DNA of 64,000 nucleotides from Chryseobacterium camelliae (GTDB lineage: Bacteria > Bacteroidota > Bacteroidia > Flavobacteriales > Weeksellaceae). Positions 41,663 through 51,340 of the stretch are shown here, one piece after another; the stretch's first letter is position 1, and every line of letters starts with the position of its first letter. The stretch is from assembly GCF_002770595.1 (NCBI RefSeq), contig NZ_CP022986.1, positions 2,728,001-2,792,000 of the forward strand, written 5' to 3'. The notes under the pieces are model-generated. The model ran no database searches. It saw nothing but the letters and a program-made list of their open reading frames with translations, and had not been told where the DNA came from. The position numbers and the translations under genes were made by a program.

Positions 41663-43816
41663 ATGCCAAAAAAAAGAAAATATATAAGTCAGAAAAATGA
41701 CCATAAGCTCCAGGAGATCGGAAAGCTGATCCTCCGTTATATGAATGAAAATTCAACAAAAGTTTATAATTACAAGCAGATTGCTGACGGAATCGATTAT
41801 AAGAATCCGAGGCAGAGAGAGCTGGTCATCCAGGCGCTGCATAAACTGCAGGCGGCGGACAGGATCAAAGAATCCGAAAAAGGAAAATACATCGTTAACC
41901 TCAACATTAAGGGAACGCTGACCGGAACCATAGATTTTAACCAGTCGGGTAATGCCTATGTAAGTGTAGAAGGTGTGGAAGATGATATTTTCATCCATTC
42001 CAAAAATGTGAAAGATGCCCTTCAGGGCGATAAGGTTTTAATTGTTACGTATACCTACAAAGGCAAAAAGCTGGAAGGTTCCGTCCTGGAAGTTCTGGAA
42101 AGGACCAGAACGGAATTCGTAGGTACTTTGCAGGTCGTTCCTCATAAGGATTTCGGGTTTGTGGTCTGCGATAAGAAAACGATCAATACCGATATATTCA
42201 TTCCGAAGGGTAAATTCGGAGGAGCGGAAAACGGTGACAAGGTGATCGTAAAAATGACAGAATGGAGACCGGGAGACAAAAATCCCGAAGGAGAGATCAT
42301 CCAGGTTTTGGGCGCTCCTGGAGAGCACGAAACTGAAATCCATTCCATTCTTGCCGAATACGGACTCCCGTATACATTCCCTGAGGAAGTGGAGCGGGAT
42401 GCTGATACAATAGACCGCAGCATCAATGATGAAGAAGTCGCCAAGCGCTGGGATATGCGTGATGTATGTACCTTCACCATTGACCCTAAGGATGCCAAAG
42501 ATTTTGATGACGCCCTATCCATCAGGAAACTGGATAACGGATACTGGGAAATCGGGGTTCACATTGCCGATGTATCGCATTATGTAGTTCCGGGAACACT
42601 GCTGGATGACGAAGCATACCAGAGGGCGACCTCCGTGTACCTGGTAGACCGTGTGGTCCCGATGCTTCCGGAAGTACTGAGTAATGATGTCTGTTCCCTG
42701 CGTCCTAATGAAGATAAATTTACCTTCTCGGCTGTATTCCAGCTGGATGATCAGGCCAGAATCCAGAAACAGTGGTTTGGCAGGACAGTGATCCATTCAG
42801 ACCGCAGGTTTACGTATGAGGAAGCCCAGGAAAGAATTGAAACCAAGCAGGGAGATCTTCAGGAAGAAATCAATGTGCTGGACAGGTTGGCTAAAATCAT
42901 GCGTGCGGAAAGGATCCGACAGGGGGCCATTACCTTCGACCGCAGTGAAGTACGCTTTAATCTTGATGAAAACAATGAACCGATCGGCGTATACTTCAAG
43001 ATCAGCAAAGATTCAAACCACCTGATTGAGGAATTCATGCTGTTGGCCAATAAAAAAGTATCCGAATTTATATCGCTGAATAAAAAAGGGGATATCTCAC
43101 AGAATACCTTCATCTACAGGGTCCACGCGGACCCGGATCCGGCAAAGCTGGAAGCGCTGAGAGATTTTGTCTCTACTTTCGGATATAAAATGGATTTAGC
43201 GAATACGAAAAAAGTAGCCGAATCCCTGAACCGTTTACTGCATGACGTAAAAGGAAAAGGGGAAGAAAATATGATTGAAACCCTGGCCATGCGCAGCATG
43301 AGCAAAGCGGTTTATTCTACGGAACCGATCGGACATTACGGACTCGGATTCGATTATTACAGCCATTTCACTTCTCCGATCAGGCGTTATCCCGATCTGA
43401 TCGCTCACAGGCTGCTTCAACATTACCTGAACGGAGGTAAATCCCCGGATAGGAATGCTCTGGAGGAACAGGCGAAACACTGCAGTGCCATGGAAAGGTT
43501 AGCTGCTGATGCCGAAAGGGATTCCATTAAATTCATGCAGGTGAAATTCATGGAAAAACACCTGGGCGAAACGTTTACCGGCGTAATTTCCGGGGTGGCG
43601 GAATTCGGGTTCTGGGTGGAAATTCCTGAGAACGGTGCTGAAGGGCTGATCAAGCTCAGGGATCTGGTAGACGATTCCTATACGTATGACGCCAAAACCC
43701 ATGCGGTGTATGGCAACAGGCACGGAAAAAGGTACCAGCTGGGAGATCAGGTGCAGATCAAAGTGGTTAAAGCTAACCTAATACAGAAACAGCTGGATTT
43801 CAAGATTGTTGACTGA
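41663..43816 (+). CDS. rnr: Ribonuclease R
   Basis: This 717-residue 3'-5' exoribonuclease of the RNB family degrades structured RNA. The order is a basic N terminus with an HTH-like part (about 1-75), two cold-shock OB folds (about 75-235), the RNB core with the metal-binding aspartates in DPKDAKDFDDAL, YSTEPIGHYGLGFDYYSHFTSPIRRYPDL (split motif near the active site), and a C-terminal S1 domain from about 625 (GVISGVAEFGFWVEI). The lysine-rich tail of E. coli RNase R is missing, as usual in this phylum. Confidence 0.95.
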   Translation: MPKKRKYISQKNDHKLQEIGKLILRYMNENSTKVYNYKQIADGIDYKNPRQRELVIQALHKLQAADRIKESEKGKYIVNLNIKGTLTGTIDFNQSGNAYVSVEGVEDDIFIHSKNVKDALQGDKVLIVTYTYKGKKLEGSVLEVLERTRTEFVGTLQVVPHKDFGFVVCDKKTINTDIFIPKGKFGGAENGDKVIVKMTEWRPGDKNPEGEIIQVLGAPGEHETEIHSILAEYGLPYTFPEEVERDADTIDRSINDEEVAKRWDMRDVCTFTIDPKDAKDFDDALSIRKLDNGYWEIGVHIADVSHYVVPGTLLDDEAYQRATSVYLVDRVVPMLPEVLSNDVCSLRPNEDKFTFSAVFQLDDQARIQKQWFGRTVIHSDRRFTYEEAQERIETKQGDLQEEINVLDRLAKIMRAERIRQGAITFDRSEVRFNLDENNEPIGVYFKISKDSNHLIEEFMLLANKKVSEFISLNKKGDISQNTFIYRVHADPDPAKLEALRDFVSTFGYKMDLANTKKVAESLNRLLHDVKGKGEENMIETLAMRSMSKAVYSTEPIGHYGLGFDYYSHFTSPIRRYPDLIAHRLLQHYLNGGKSPDRNALEEQAKHCSAMERLAADAERDSIKFMQVKFMEKHLGETFTGVISGVAEFGFWVEIPENGAEGLIKLRDLVDDSYTYDAKTHAVYGNRHGKRYQLGDQVQIKVVKANLIQKQLDFKIVD

Positions 43817-43915
43817 TTATATTGCGAAGGTTAAATACACATCCTTTTTAAGAACAACAGAATTTGAATAAGTACTGATCAACTCTGGAAGAGTGAATCA
43901 ATAATCAAAAATTTG

Positions 43916-43938
43916 AAAGATCACAAATTGTGGTCTTT
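43916..43938 (+). terminator. Terminator downstream of rnr
   Basis: AAAGATCACA pairs with TGTGGTCTTT (one G-U pair) around a 3-nt loop, followed by TTTTTTC. It lies 100 nt behind the rnr stop. Confidence 0.75.
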
Positions 43939-44025
43939 TTTTCTTTTGTTTTAATTCAAACTCAAAGGCAGTTTTAATTCAAATAAAAATATAATCTTTA
44001 AATTTGGCTTTGAAACAAATTAGAA

Positions 44026-44748
44026 ATGTTTGAATTAATAATTTCTGCCGTTATACTGGGGTTCATGCTGAGCTTGGTTTTTATAGGACCTATTTTTTTC
44101 CTGTTGATTGAAACCAGCTTTTCCCGGGGCCCGAAACATGCCTTAGCACTGGATATCGGAGTCATTTCAGCAGACCTGTTATGTATTGTTGCAGCCTATT
44201 ATGCGAGTGCAGACATTGTAACGCTGATTGACAAGCATCCGGGGTTTTACCGCATCACCTCCATACTCATCTTTGCTTACGGAATCGTGATGATGGTTAC
44301 CAAAACCAAGATGCACATGCACGGCGAAGAGAAATTCATCAGTCAGAATTACGTCAAGACGTTTGCCAACGGATTTTTCTTCAACCTCCTGAATGTAGGC
44401 GTTATTCTTTTTTGGCTGGTAACGGTGATTTCGGTAAGAAATCAGTATCCGGATACGGGCAATTTTATTTTATACATCGGCATCGTTATTGCCACCTATC
44501 TGGGCATAGACCTTGCTAAAATATTTCTTGCCAAACAGTTCCATGATAAGCTGACCCAGAAACTGGCTAACCAAATCAGGAGAATCGTAGGCGGAATTTT
44601 AATTGTTTTCAGCTTCTTTATTTTTTTACAGAGCTTTAAAAAATTCAATCAGTTTGACAAGAGGCTGGAAGAAGCCGAAAAGACTGAAGTAAAATACCAG
44701 AAACACCATGAGCAAAATAATACTTCCGGAACCACTAAAAAGCGGTGA
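44026..44748 (+). CDS. LysE-family translocator
   Basis: This 240-residue protein has about six membrane helices. The LysE/RhtB start is FMLSLVFIGPIFFLLIETSFSRGPKHALALDIG, with further helices up to about 205 and a charged cytoplasmic tail. Family members export amino acids or similar metabolites; the substrate cannot be read from sequence. The downstream LD-carboxypeptidase gene begins 41 nt before its stop in another frame. Confidence 0.85.
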   Translation: MFELIISAVILGFMLSLVFIGPIFFLLIETSFSRGPKHALALDIGVISADLLCIVAAYYASADIVTLIDKHPGFYRITSILIFAYGIVMMVTKTKMHMHGEEKFISQNYVKTFANGFFFNLLNVGVILFWLVTVISVRNQYPDTGNFILYIGIVIATYLGIDLAKIFLAKQFHDKLTQKLANQIRRIVGGILIVFSFFIFLQSFKKFNQFDKRLEEAEKTEVKYQKHHEQNNTSGTTKKR

Positions 44749-45643
44749 TGCTATTGCTATCATCTCTCCTGCTGGTTCTGTAGATCCCGCTCAGCTGGAG
44801 CAGGGATTGCAGATGATCCGCAACAAAGGCTTCGAACCTGTTTTGGGAGAGCACGTATACAGCCGTTTTTCAAACGGGTATTCCTATGCAGGAACCGAAC
44901 AGGAAAGGATGGAAGACATCAGCAATGCCCTTAATGATCCTGACATCAAAGCGGTTTGGGCTTCCCGAGGCGGATACGGCTGTCAGCACCTGCTCCGGAA
45001 GCTTAAAATCAAATCATTCAAAAAAAGTCCGAAATGGTACATCGGCTATTCAGATAATACAGTGATCCAGAGTTACCTGATGAAGAAGGGATATGCTTCT
45101 GTCCACGGACAGACAGTAAAAACATCCAGCTTTGGGGTAACGGAAGAAAGCTATGAAAGGATCTTCGGTATCCTCGCCGGAAACCTTCCTGATTATACCC
45201 TGCTTCCCCACTCCCTGAACCGGTCCGGAGAGGCAGAAGGAAAGCTGATCGGAGGAAACCTTGCTCTGGTATATGCCCTTCTGGGCACCAAATATTCTTT
45301 TGATTTCAAAGACCACATCCTTTTTATCGAAGATATCGGAGAAAACTTTTACGCGCTGGACCGCATGATCATGAGCCTGGAGCTTGCCGGTGTCTTTAAG
45401 AAGATCAAAGGACTGATCATTGGTGGCATGACCAATATGGGAGAGGAAAAGGATAATGCAGAATATAATGAAAGCTTTGACGGACTGGCCTACCGGATCA
45501 TCTCAGAAAAGGTTTCGGGATATAAGTTTCCGGTTGCTTTTGGCTTCCCGAACGGGCATATCCGGGATAACAGGCCTTTGATTATAGGAGGGCACCTTTC
45601 CTTAAAGGTGGGAGAAACTGTTTCATTACATTTCAGGAACTGA
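44708..45643 (+). CDS. LD-carboxypeptidase (peptidase S66)
   Basis: This 311-residue S66 peptidase removes the terminal D-alanine from murein tetrapeptides, or belongs to the related MccF-type group. Signatures are AIAIISPAGSVD, WASRGGYGCQHLL, catalytic serine in WYIGYSDNTVIQ, IGGNLALVYALLGT, and the glutamate/histidine pair of the triad in LFIEDIGENFYALDRM and FGFPNGHI. The start ATG 44708 overlaps the LysE gene by 41 nt. The stop overlaps the next start (TGATG). Confidence 0.92.
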   Translation: MSKIILPEPLKSGDAIAIISPAGSVDPAQLEQGLQMIRNKGFEPVLGEHVYSRFSNGYSYAGTEQERMEDISNALNDPDIKAVWASRGGYGCQHLLRKLKIKSFKKSPKWYIGYSDNTVIQSYLMKKGYASVHGQTVKTSSFGVTEESYERIFGILAGNLPDYTLLPHSLNRSGEAEGKLIGGNLALVYALLGTKYSFDFKDHILFIEDIGENFYALDRMIMSLELAGVFKKIKGLIIGGMTNMGEEKDNAEYNESFDGLAYRIISEKVSGYKFPVAFGFPNGHIRDNRPLIIGGHLSLKVGETVSLHFRN

Positions 45644-45993
45644 TGCTGTATTCAAAATTCATATTAGCATTCTTACTGATGGTTGCCGGGATCGTACATT
45701 TTGTGAAACCGCAGATCTTTCTGAAAATTATGCCCGGTTACGTTCCGTTTCACCTGCCCATGGTATATATCAGCGGAATCGCTGAAATCGTCTGCGGAAT
45801 CCTTCTGCTGTTCCCTGCTACTCAGAAGATCGGCGCCTATCTCTGTATCGCTTTGTTTATAGCCGTGTTTCCTGCCAATATCGAAATGGCAAGAAAGTTC
45901 TACCTGATCCATCATCAATATTTTTGGCTGACTGTATTAAGGCTTCCCCTGCAGCTTGTCCTGATCTGGTGGGCCTGGCAGTTCCGGAAATAA
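45643..45993 (+). CDS. DoxX-like membrane protein
   Basis: This 116-residue protein has four membrane helices. FILAFLLMVAGIVHFVKPQIFLKIMPGYVP and AEIVCGILLLFP are the DoxX/MauE-type pattern. The function is unknown. It is coupled to the LD-carboxypeptidase gene by a 1-nt stop/start overlap, so LysE, LD-carboxypeptidase and DoxX form one operon. Confidence 0.82.
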   Translation: MLYSKFILAFLLMVAGIVHFVKPQIFLKIMPGYVPFHLPMVYISGIAEIVCGILLLFPATQKIGAYLCIALFIAVFPANIEMARKFYLIHHQYFWLTVLRLPLQLVLIWWAWQFRK

Positions 45994-46095
45994 AGAAAGA
46001 ATAGCATCGGTATATCGTCTTGTCAATGAAAATCAACAGCTTAAAATAAAACTCTCAAACTCAGGAACCCTCCTACCCTAAAACTCAAAAAATCG

Positions 46096-46467
46096 ATGGC
46101 AACACACAATGATTTCGGTAAAAAAGCAGAAGATCTGGCTGTTGAGCATCTTCTCAGAAGCGGTTACAAGATCCTGTCACGGAACTTCCGCTTCCAGAAA
46201 GCAGAAATCGATATCATTGCTGAGAAAGAGGACCTGATTATTATTGTGGAGGTAAAGGCACGCTCTACCGATGCTTTTATGCTGCCCCAGGAAGCGGTTA
46301 AAAAATCAAAAATAAAACTGATTGTCTCTGCGGCGAATCGTTATCTTGAACAATACAACAGGAATGAGGAAGTCAGGTTTGATATCATTACCGTGCTTCC
46401 CGATGAGGAGAGAAATTTGGTTATCGAGCATATTATCCATGCCTTCGATGCCTTTGATGCCAATTAA
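46096..46467 (+). CDS. YraN-family endonuclease-like protein (UPF0102)
   Basis: This 123-residue protein has a restriction-endonuclease-like fold: GKKAEDLAVEHLLRSGYKILSRNFR, then AEIDIIAEKEDLIIIVEVKARS with the conserved E, D and ExK residues. The family is widely conserved and is thought to act on DNA, but no activity is established. It lies 100 nt behind the DoxX gene with no clear terminator between. Confidence 0.9.
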   Translation: MATHNDFGKKAEDLAVEHLLRSGYKILSRNFRFQKAEIDIIAEKEDLIIIVEVKARSTDAFMLPQEAVKKSKIKLIVSAANRYLEQYNRNEEVRFDIITVLPDEERNLVIEHIIHAFDAFDAN

Positions 46468-46559
46468 AGAGTACGTTGCAGCAATCTACCAGTTTAACAG
46501 TATAATAATAAATCATGTACAGATCGTAATGGTACATTTAGTTTTAAAAATATAGAATT

Positions 46560-47309
46560 ATGAAAACGATATTGGTGACCGGAGCCACATCCGGAATCGG
46601 GAAGGCAACGGCAGAGCTGCTTGCTGAGCAGGGAAACAGAATCATCATCTGCGGGAGGAGGACTGCTGTACTGGAAGAGGAAAAAAAACGACTTTCTGCT
46701 TTTACCGAAGTCCTGACGCTCAGGTTTGATGTGAGGAACCTTGAAGAGGTTGAACAGGCATTCAGCACGCTTCCTGAAGAATGGAGGACCATTGATGTCC
46801 TGATCAACAATGCCGGCAATGCCCATGGGCTCGATCCGCTTTCGGCCGGGAAAACCGATGACTGGGATTCGATGATCGACGGTAACGTAAAAGGACTGCT
46901 GTATGTTTCAAAAATGGTCATACCGGGGATGAAGGAACGGAATTCCGGGCATATTGTCAACATCAGTTCGGTAGCGGCCAGGCAGACGTATGCTAATGGT
47001 GTCGTGTACTGTGCCACGAAAAAAGCTGTGGATGTTATTTCCGAAGGAATGAGGCTGGAGCTGACCGAATTCGGAATCAGGGTAACCAATATCCAGCCGG
47101 GCGCTGTGGAAACCGATTTTTCACTGGTACGATTCAAAGGTGACCAGGAACGCGCAGCCACCGTATATGCAGGCTATGAAGCCCTGAGAGCTGAAGATAT
47201 TGCCGATTCCATTGCTTACTGCGTCAATACGCCGAAGCACGTCTGCATCTCTGATATGACCATCTACCCTTCTGCACAGGCAGAGCCAAGGACCATTTAC
47301 AGAAAGTAA
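46560..47309 (+). CDS. SDR-family oxidoreductase (YdfG-like)
   Basis: This 249-residue short-chain dehydrogenase has the cofactor loop TGATSGIGKAT with an R-R pair after beta2 (ICGRRTA), which suggests NADP(H). NNAGNAHG and the catalytic S-Y-K set NISSVAARQTYANGVVYCATKKAV follow. The end QPGAVETDFSLVRF resembles YdfG, which acts on 3-hydroxy acids and serine. The exact substrate is unknown. It is a single gene before tsaB. Confidence 0.9.
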   Translation: MKTILVTGATSGIGKATAELLAEQGNRIIICGRRTAVLEEEKKRLSAFTEVLTLRFDVRNLEEVEQAFSTLPEEWRTIDVLINNAGNAHGLDPLSAGKTDDWDSMIDGNVKGLLYVSKMVIPGMKERNSGHIVNISSVAARQTYANGVVYCATKKAVDVISEGMRLELTEFGIRVTNIQPGAVETDFSLVRFKGDQERAATVYAGYEALRAEDIADSIAYCVNTPKHVCISDMTIYPSAQAEPRTIYRK

Positions 47310-47325
47310 TTTCAGAATAATGGCT

Positions 47326-47333
47326 TACATTTG
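47326..47333 (+). promoter_or_regulatory. -7 box before tsaB
   Basis: TACATTTG matches TAnnTTTG, 26 nt before the ATG. Confidence 0.5.
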
Positions 47334-47359
47334 CCTATTGATAAACGGTTACAATTAAA

Positions 47360-48046
47360 ATGAAAATATTATACCTTGAAACGTCTTCCAAAAACTGCTC
47401 GGTAGCGGTATCTGATGATGAAAAGCTTCTGTGCCTCTGTGAAGAAGTTTCAGAAAACTACAAACAGTCGGAGAGCCTACATACTTTTGTGGAATGGGCA
47501 CTGGAAGGAGCCGGATTATCATTGAAAGAAATTGAGGCGGTATCATTAGGTAAAGGCCCGGGATCATACACCGGACTAAGAATCGGGGCTTCTTCAGCCA
47601 AAGGGTTCTGCTATGGCCTCAAAGTTCCTCTTATTGCCGTCAATTCCATGGAAAGCATGATAGAGCCTTTTTTAGGACAGAACTTTAATTACATTATATC
47701 TTTAGTCGATGCAAGGCGAATGGAAGTATATACGGCAGTATATGACGGTATCACAGGCAATGAGATTTCTGCTACTGAAGCCAAAATACTCGATGAACAA
47801 TCATTCGTGGAATTCAAAGACAAAAAAGTAATTTTTGTGGGCGACGGAGCCAGGAAAGCAAAAGAAGTGCTGCAGCTTCCGGATGCAGTGTTCAATGATA
47901 CCATCTACCCTTCCGCACAGTACCTGATTCGCAAAACACTGGAGAAAGCCGGAAACAAGGACTTTGAAGATATCGCCTATTTTGAACCTTTCTACCTGAA
48001 AGATTTCCATGGCGTAAAGAAAAAAAGGATGTCCGATCAGGATTGA
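47360..48046 (+). CDS. tsaB: tRNA threonylcarbamoyladenosine biosynthesis protein TsaB
   Basis: This 228-residue ASKHA-fold protein is a partner of TsaD and TsaE in making t6A37 on ANN-decoding tRNAs. ILYLETSSKNCSVAVSDDE, the glycine loop LGKGPGSYTGLRIGASSAKG and SLVDARRMEVYTAVYD are typical. TsaB lacks the catalytic metal histidines of TsaD, as expected. The C-terminal part (PFYLKDFHGVKKKR) agrees with Bacteroidota homologues. It has its own promoter and terminator. Confidence 0.93.
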   Translation: MKILYLETSSKNCSVAVSDDEKLLCLCEEVSENYKQSESLHTFVEWALEGAGLSLKEIEAVSLGKGPGSYTGLRIGASSAKGFCYGLKVPLIAVNSMESMIEPFLGQNFNYIISLVDARRMEVYTAVYDGITGNEISATEAKILDEQSFVEFKDKKVIFVGDGARKAKEVLQLPDAVFNDTIYPSAQYLIRKTLEKAGNKDFEDIAYFEPFYLKDFHGVKKKRMSDQD

Positions 48047-48057
48047 ATATAAAAAAT

Positions 48058-48086
48058 AAAAGCGAAGACTCATCATCTTCGCTTTT
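48058..48086. terminator. Bidirectional terminator between tsaB and the sprE-like gene
   Basis: AAAAGCGAAGA pairs with TCTTCGCTTTT around 7 nt, with T runs on both strands. Confidence 0.88.
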
Positions 48087-48089
48087 ATT

Positions 48090-50696
48090 TTATTGTGGTT
48101 TCGCAGGCATGTTACCGGAATTATTCTGCATCCGCATCTGCTGCATGTTAGAGTTGGTATTGTTGCCGGGTTTTTTCGGCTGGTTATTATTGTTATTCGG
48201 CTGAGCCGGCGGCCCGTTTAAAACGGCGTTCACATTCTGGGCCGTCCCCTGCTGGCTGGCAGCTCTGTTTGCCTGTGGGTTCATTGGATTTCCCCGGTTG
48301 TCCGTAGGCTGGAAGCTGAGGTCGCTTTTCAGGTAGTTGAGCATTTCTTTTGCTTTTAACCCTTCCGGCGTTTTGGAGTAATTCAGGGCAATCTGTTCCA
48401 GCTGTAGGATCATGACTTCCTTTCCGCTTGATTTTCCGGCGTTGAAAGCATTCAGCAGATACAGCTTCGGAACCATGGCATCCTTAGGATATTTCTGGAT
48501 CATCTGGTCCAGGACCTCCCTGCTTTCCGCAAATTTTTCAGATTCAAATAAGGCATAGGCCCGTTTATATTCGTTTTCCACCTCCGGAGACGACTTTACA
48601 AATGTGCTGTTTTTAGGATTTCTTGCAAATTCAGCATAAGATGTATAGGGGTAATCTTTCAGGAGAATCTGTTTGGCTCTTTCTGCAGCCTGTGGATTCT
48701 TCAGGTAATTCATGGCAAAGATTTCATATAAAGCCTGCAGCATGACCTTTTCTTCAGGTTTTACATCCACCAGGTCATAGAGCGTTTTGGTGGCCAGCGG
48801 AGTATTTGTAAAATAGTTCTGATACATAATCCCCAGTCCCAGCGAGGCCGTGTCACGGTCTTTTTTCAGGACGTCCAGTTTGCTGGCGTCTGTAGGGATC
48901 TGTTCGATGTAAAAGGCCGGTTCATAACGCCTCGGATTCGGTGCTGCCGCTACGCCCAGAGCTTCACTCTTCATATCCTCAATGGTCGTCATTTTCTTGG
49001 AATACCTCCAGTTATCGACCAGCGCACGCTCTCCCCATACCTGTTTGAATGAAGAAGAACCTTTGCTCACCGTACCGGTATTGGAGAAATAAAATCCTCT
49101 GGAAGCCACTCCGAAATCCTCAAAAGAATTTGAGCTGTTGGCAAAGACAGAATTGGCGCTGTAATCTCCTGTATCGAAGCCTTTATTTCTCTCCGCGCGC
49201 CTTCTTTCCAGTTCCTCTTTTTCCTCTTTGGCCTTGAGCTTGGCAATGTATTTTGAAAAGAAATCTGTTTTCTGGGCATCGTTCATCTTGGCTAAAGCCA
49301 GGATGCTGTCGTTTTTCTTGATCAGGTAATAGTTTTTGGAAATCTTTTTGATGTAGGCAGCCTGATCCTGCAGAAGGATCTTGGAAGGCTCATAGGTCAT
49401 TACAGCCAGGGCAGAATCATAATAGCTTCCGGCCCCGATATAATCATTCTTATCCAGGTAGTTCTTCCCTATTTCATAATACGCCAGTCCGCGTACCTGA
49501 GGGTCTGAAACTTTCTCTTTCAGGGATTGCCTGAAAAACTGCTGGGCCTCATCTTTTTTACCGGCTTTGTTGGCCATTAATCCCAGTGCGTAATAGAATT
49601 CATTTTTCCGGGATGAATAAGTTCCTTTGCTGCTGATGTTTTCGAGATAAGCCCTCGCTCCGTTATAATCCCCGGTCCCATTGAACGTCTTCGCGATTTC
49701 GATCTGTGATTTCACCTCAAATTCAAAATCATTGGCATATTTGTATGCAGCAAGGAAGCTTTCTCTTGCCTTATCGTTTTGGTTGAGGTTTTCAAGCACC
49801 TGCCCTCTCAGGAATGCAATCCTGCTTTTCAGCTTCCTGTCGGTATTCAGGTCGAAGGCACGGTCGAGCTCCTTCACGGCTTCCTGCTTTTTGCCTGCAT
49901 CCAGCAGCGATTCCGAATAATAAATACTCAGTAATTTATCCTGGGATTTATCTACACCTTCCGCCCTTGTTTTTTCAAAAATCTCCTGCGCCCGGTGGTA
50001 ATCCTTCATTTCATTGTAGGCTACTCCCTGGTAAATTTTGGCCAGCGGGGCTCTTTTATCATCCTTCATATGGGTAAACACATAATTGAGGGCGTCCAGT
50101 GCTTCCAATGGCTTATTCTGGTAAATCCTGGACTGTACCAGGATCATGTAGGCATCAAAAATCTGCTTGTTTTTTTCTTCCCCGTTTTTAATAACCGAAT
50201 ATTTATTGATCGCCTTTAAGGCTTTTGCTTCTGCAATCTGAAGGGTGGATGCCCCTTTCTTTTCCGGCTGATTGGGATCTTCCGAAATGGAATTTCCTGC
50301 ATTCATTCCGCCTGGCACTCCCGGACCGCCCGGCATACCCTGTGGCATCTGCGGAGGCATTCCAGGGGCTCCCCTGCCATTATTGTTGGCCGGCTGCCGG
50401 TTCACTTCCGCCATTTTCATGGAATTTTCGGCAAAAGCAGCCGACTGGCCCAGGTCGCTGCCCAGAGGCTGGTCTTCGTAGGTAAGGATGGGGATGTATG
50501 GTGCGTAGAAATTGTCCTTATGGTTCTTATCCCTGCTTTCAAACTCACTGTTCAATGCATCCTTTGCATTGAACAGTGTATTGTAATATGTGGAAAATCC
50601 TTTCATGAATTTGGATCGCTGTTCCGGCCGTTTGGTTTTTGTGGCACAGGAAGCGACCAGGCAAAATGCTAAAAGGAAGAATATATTCTTTTTCAT
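48090..50696 (-). CDS. TPR lipoprotein, SprE/PorW-like (type IX secretion/gliding)
   Basis: This 868-residue protein has a lipoprotein signal ending LVASCATKTKR (C17). Then comes FMKGFSTYYNTLFNAKDALN, the conserved start of SprE/PorW, followed by many TPR helices (about 190-520) and a second helical block (about 590-790). The N-terminal insertion around residues 110-150 and the C-terminal ~90 residues are Pro/Gly/Asn/Gln/Met-rich and low in complexity. SprE/PorW is a periplasmic-side lipoprotein needed for T9SS. The T9SS cargo at 3244 fits with such a machine. The name rests on layout, not on a search. Confidence 0.72.
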   Translation of the reverse strand: MKKNIFFLLAFCLVASCATKTKRPEQRSKFMKGFSTYYNTLFNAKDALNSEFESRDKNHKDNFYAPYIPILTYEDQPLGSDLGQSAAFAENSMKMAEVNRQPANNNGRGAPGMPPQMPQGMPGGPGVPGGMNAGNSISEDPNQPEKKGASTLQIAEAKALKAINKYSVIKNGEEKNKQIFDAYMILVQSRIYQNKPLEALDALNYVFTHMKDDKRAPLAKIYQGVAYNEMKDYHRAQEIFEKTRAEGVDKSQDKLLSIYYSESLLDAGKKQEAVKELDRAFDLNTDRKLKSRIAFLRGQVLENLNQNDKARESFLAAYKYANDFEFEVKSQIEIAKTFNGTGDYNGARAYLENISSKGTYSSRKNEFYYALGLMANKAGKKDEAQQFFRQSLKEKVSDPQVRGLAYYEIGKNYLDKNDYIGAGSYYDSALAVMTYEPSKILLQDQAAYIKKISKNYYLIKKNDSILALAKMNDAQKTDFFSKYIAKLKAKEEKEELERRRAERNKGFDTGDYSANSVFANSSNSFEDFGVASRGFYFSNTGTVSKGSSSFKQVWGERALVDNWRYSKKMTTIEDMKSEALGVAAAPNPRRYEPAFYIEQIPTDASKLDVLKKDRDTASLGLGIMYQNYFTNTPLATKTLYDLVDVKPEEKVMLQALYEIFAMNYLKNPQAAERAKQILLKDYPYTSYAEFARNPKNSTFVKSSPEVENEYKRAYALFESEKFAESREVLDQMIQKYPKDAMVPKLYLLNAFNAGKSSGKEVMILQLEQIALNYSKTPEGLKAKEMLNYLKSDLSFQPTDNRGNPMNPQANRAASQQGTAQNVNAVLNGPPAQPNNNNNQPKKPGNNTNSNMQQMRMQNNSGNMPAKPQ

Positions 50697-50781
50697 TATT
50701 CAATATAACTCGCTAATCTGCTTTTTATTATAAGCAGGTTGATAATTTTGTAAAAATAATAAAATTTATGTTGGGAAATGA

Positions 50782-51336
50782 TTATATTTCTTTGAGGATT
50801 TTGTAAACCAGATGGGTGGGCAGCCCCATGATGGTATAGAAGCTTCCTGTCATCTTTCTGATTTTGGCCATGCCCAGCCATTCCTGTATGCCATAGCTTC
50901 CGGCTTTGTCAAAGGGCCTGTAGGTCGTGATATAATACTCTGCTTCTTCCCGGGTAACGCTGTCAAACTCAACTTCAGCGGCATCTGTCATGGTCATGGA
51001 TTTTTCAGCTGTTTTTACCGTAATGCCGGTATATACAATATGGCTCCTCCCCGACAACTGACTGATCATAGCCCTTGCCTCCTTTTCATCCGCAGGTTTT
51101 CCCAGTATGGTGTTATCAATTGCGACTACCGTATCGGCGGTAAGGAGTACTTCATCACCGGTAAGGCTTCTGAAAGTGTCCGCCTTCAGCTGGGAAAGAT
51201 AAGCGGCTGCCTGGTCTATGGCTGTTCCTTCCGGGAGAATCTCATCACAGTTAATGGATACCACTTCAAAATCGAAGCCTAATCCTGAAAGCAGTTCTTT
51301 CCTTCTCGGCGATTGTGAGGCTAATAGTAATTTCAT
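50782..51336 (-). CDS. Maf-family nucleotide pyrophosphatase
   Basis: This 184-residue house-cleaning pyrophosphatase removes modified or non-canonical nucleotides. LLLASQSPRRKELL, ADTVVAIDNTILGKP and FDKAGSYGIQEWLG match the Maf/YhdE family, the last two containing the metal-binding and substrate residues. ATG 51336 is used although the frame extends to 51366. It is the last gene of the operon DUF2520-HAD-Maf, 4 nt behind the HAD gene. Confidence 0.92.
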   Translation of the reverse strand: MKLLLASQSPRRKELLSGLGFDFEVVSINCDEILPEGTAIDQAAAYLSQLKADTFRSLTGDEVLLTADTVVAIDNTILGKPADEKEARAMISQLSGRSHIVYTGITVKTAEKSMTMTDAAEVEFDSVTREEAEYYITTYRPFDKAGSYGIQEWLGMAKIRKMTGSFYTIMGLPTHLVYKILKEI

Positions 51337-51340
51337 CGTT

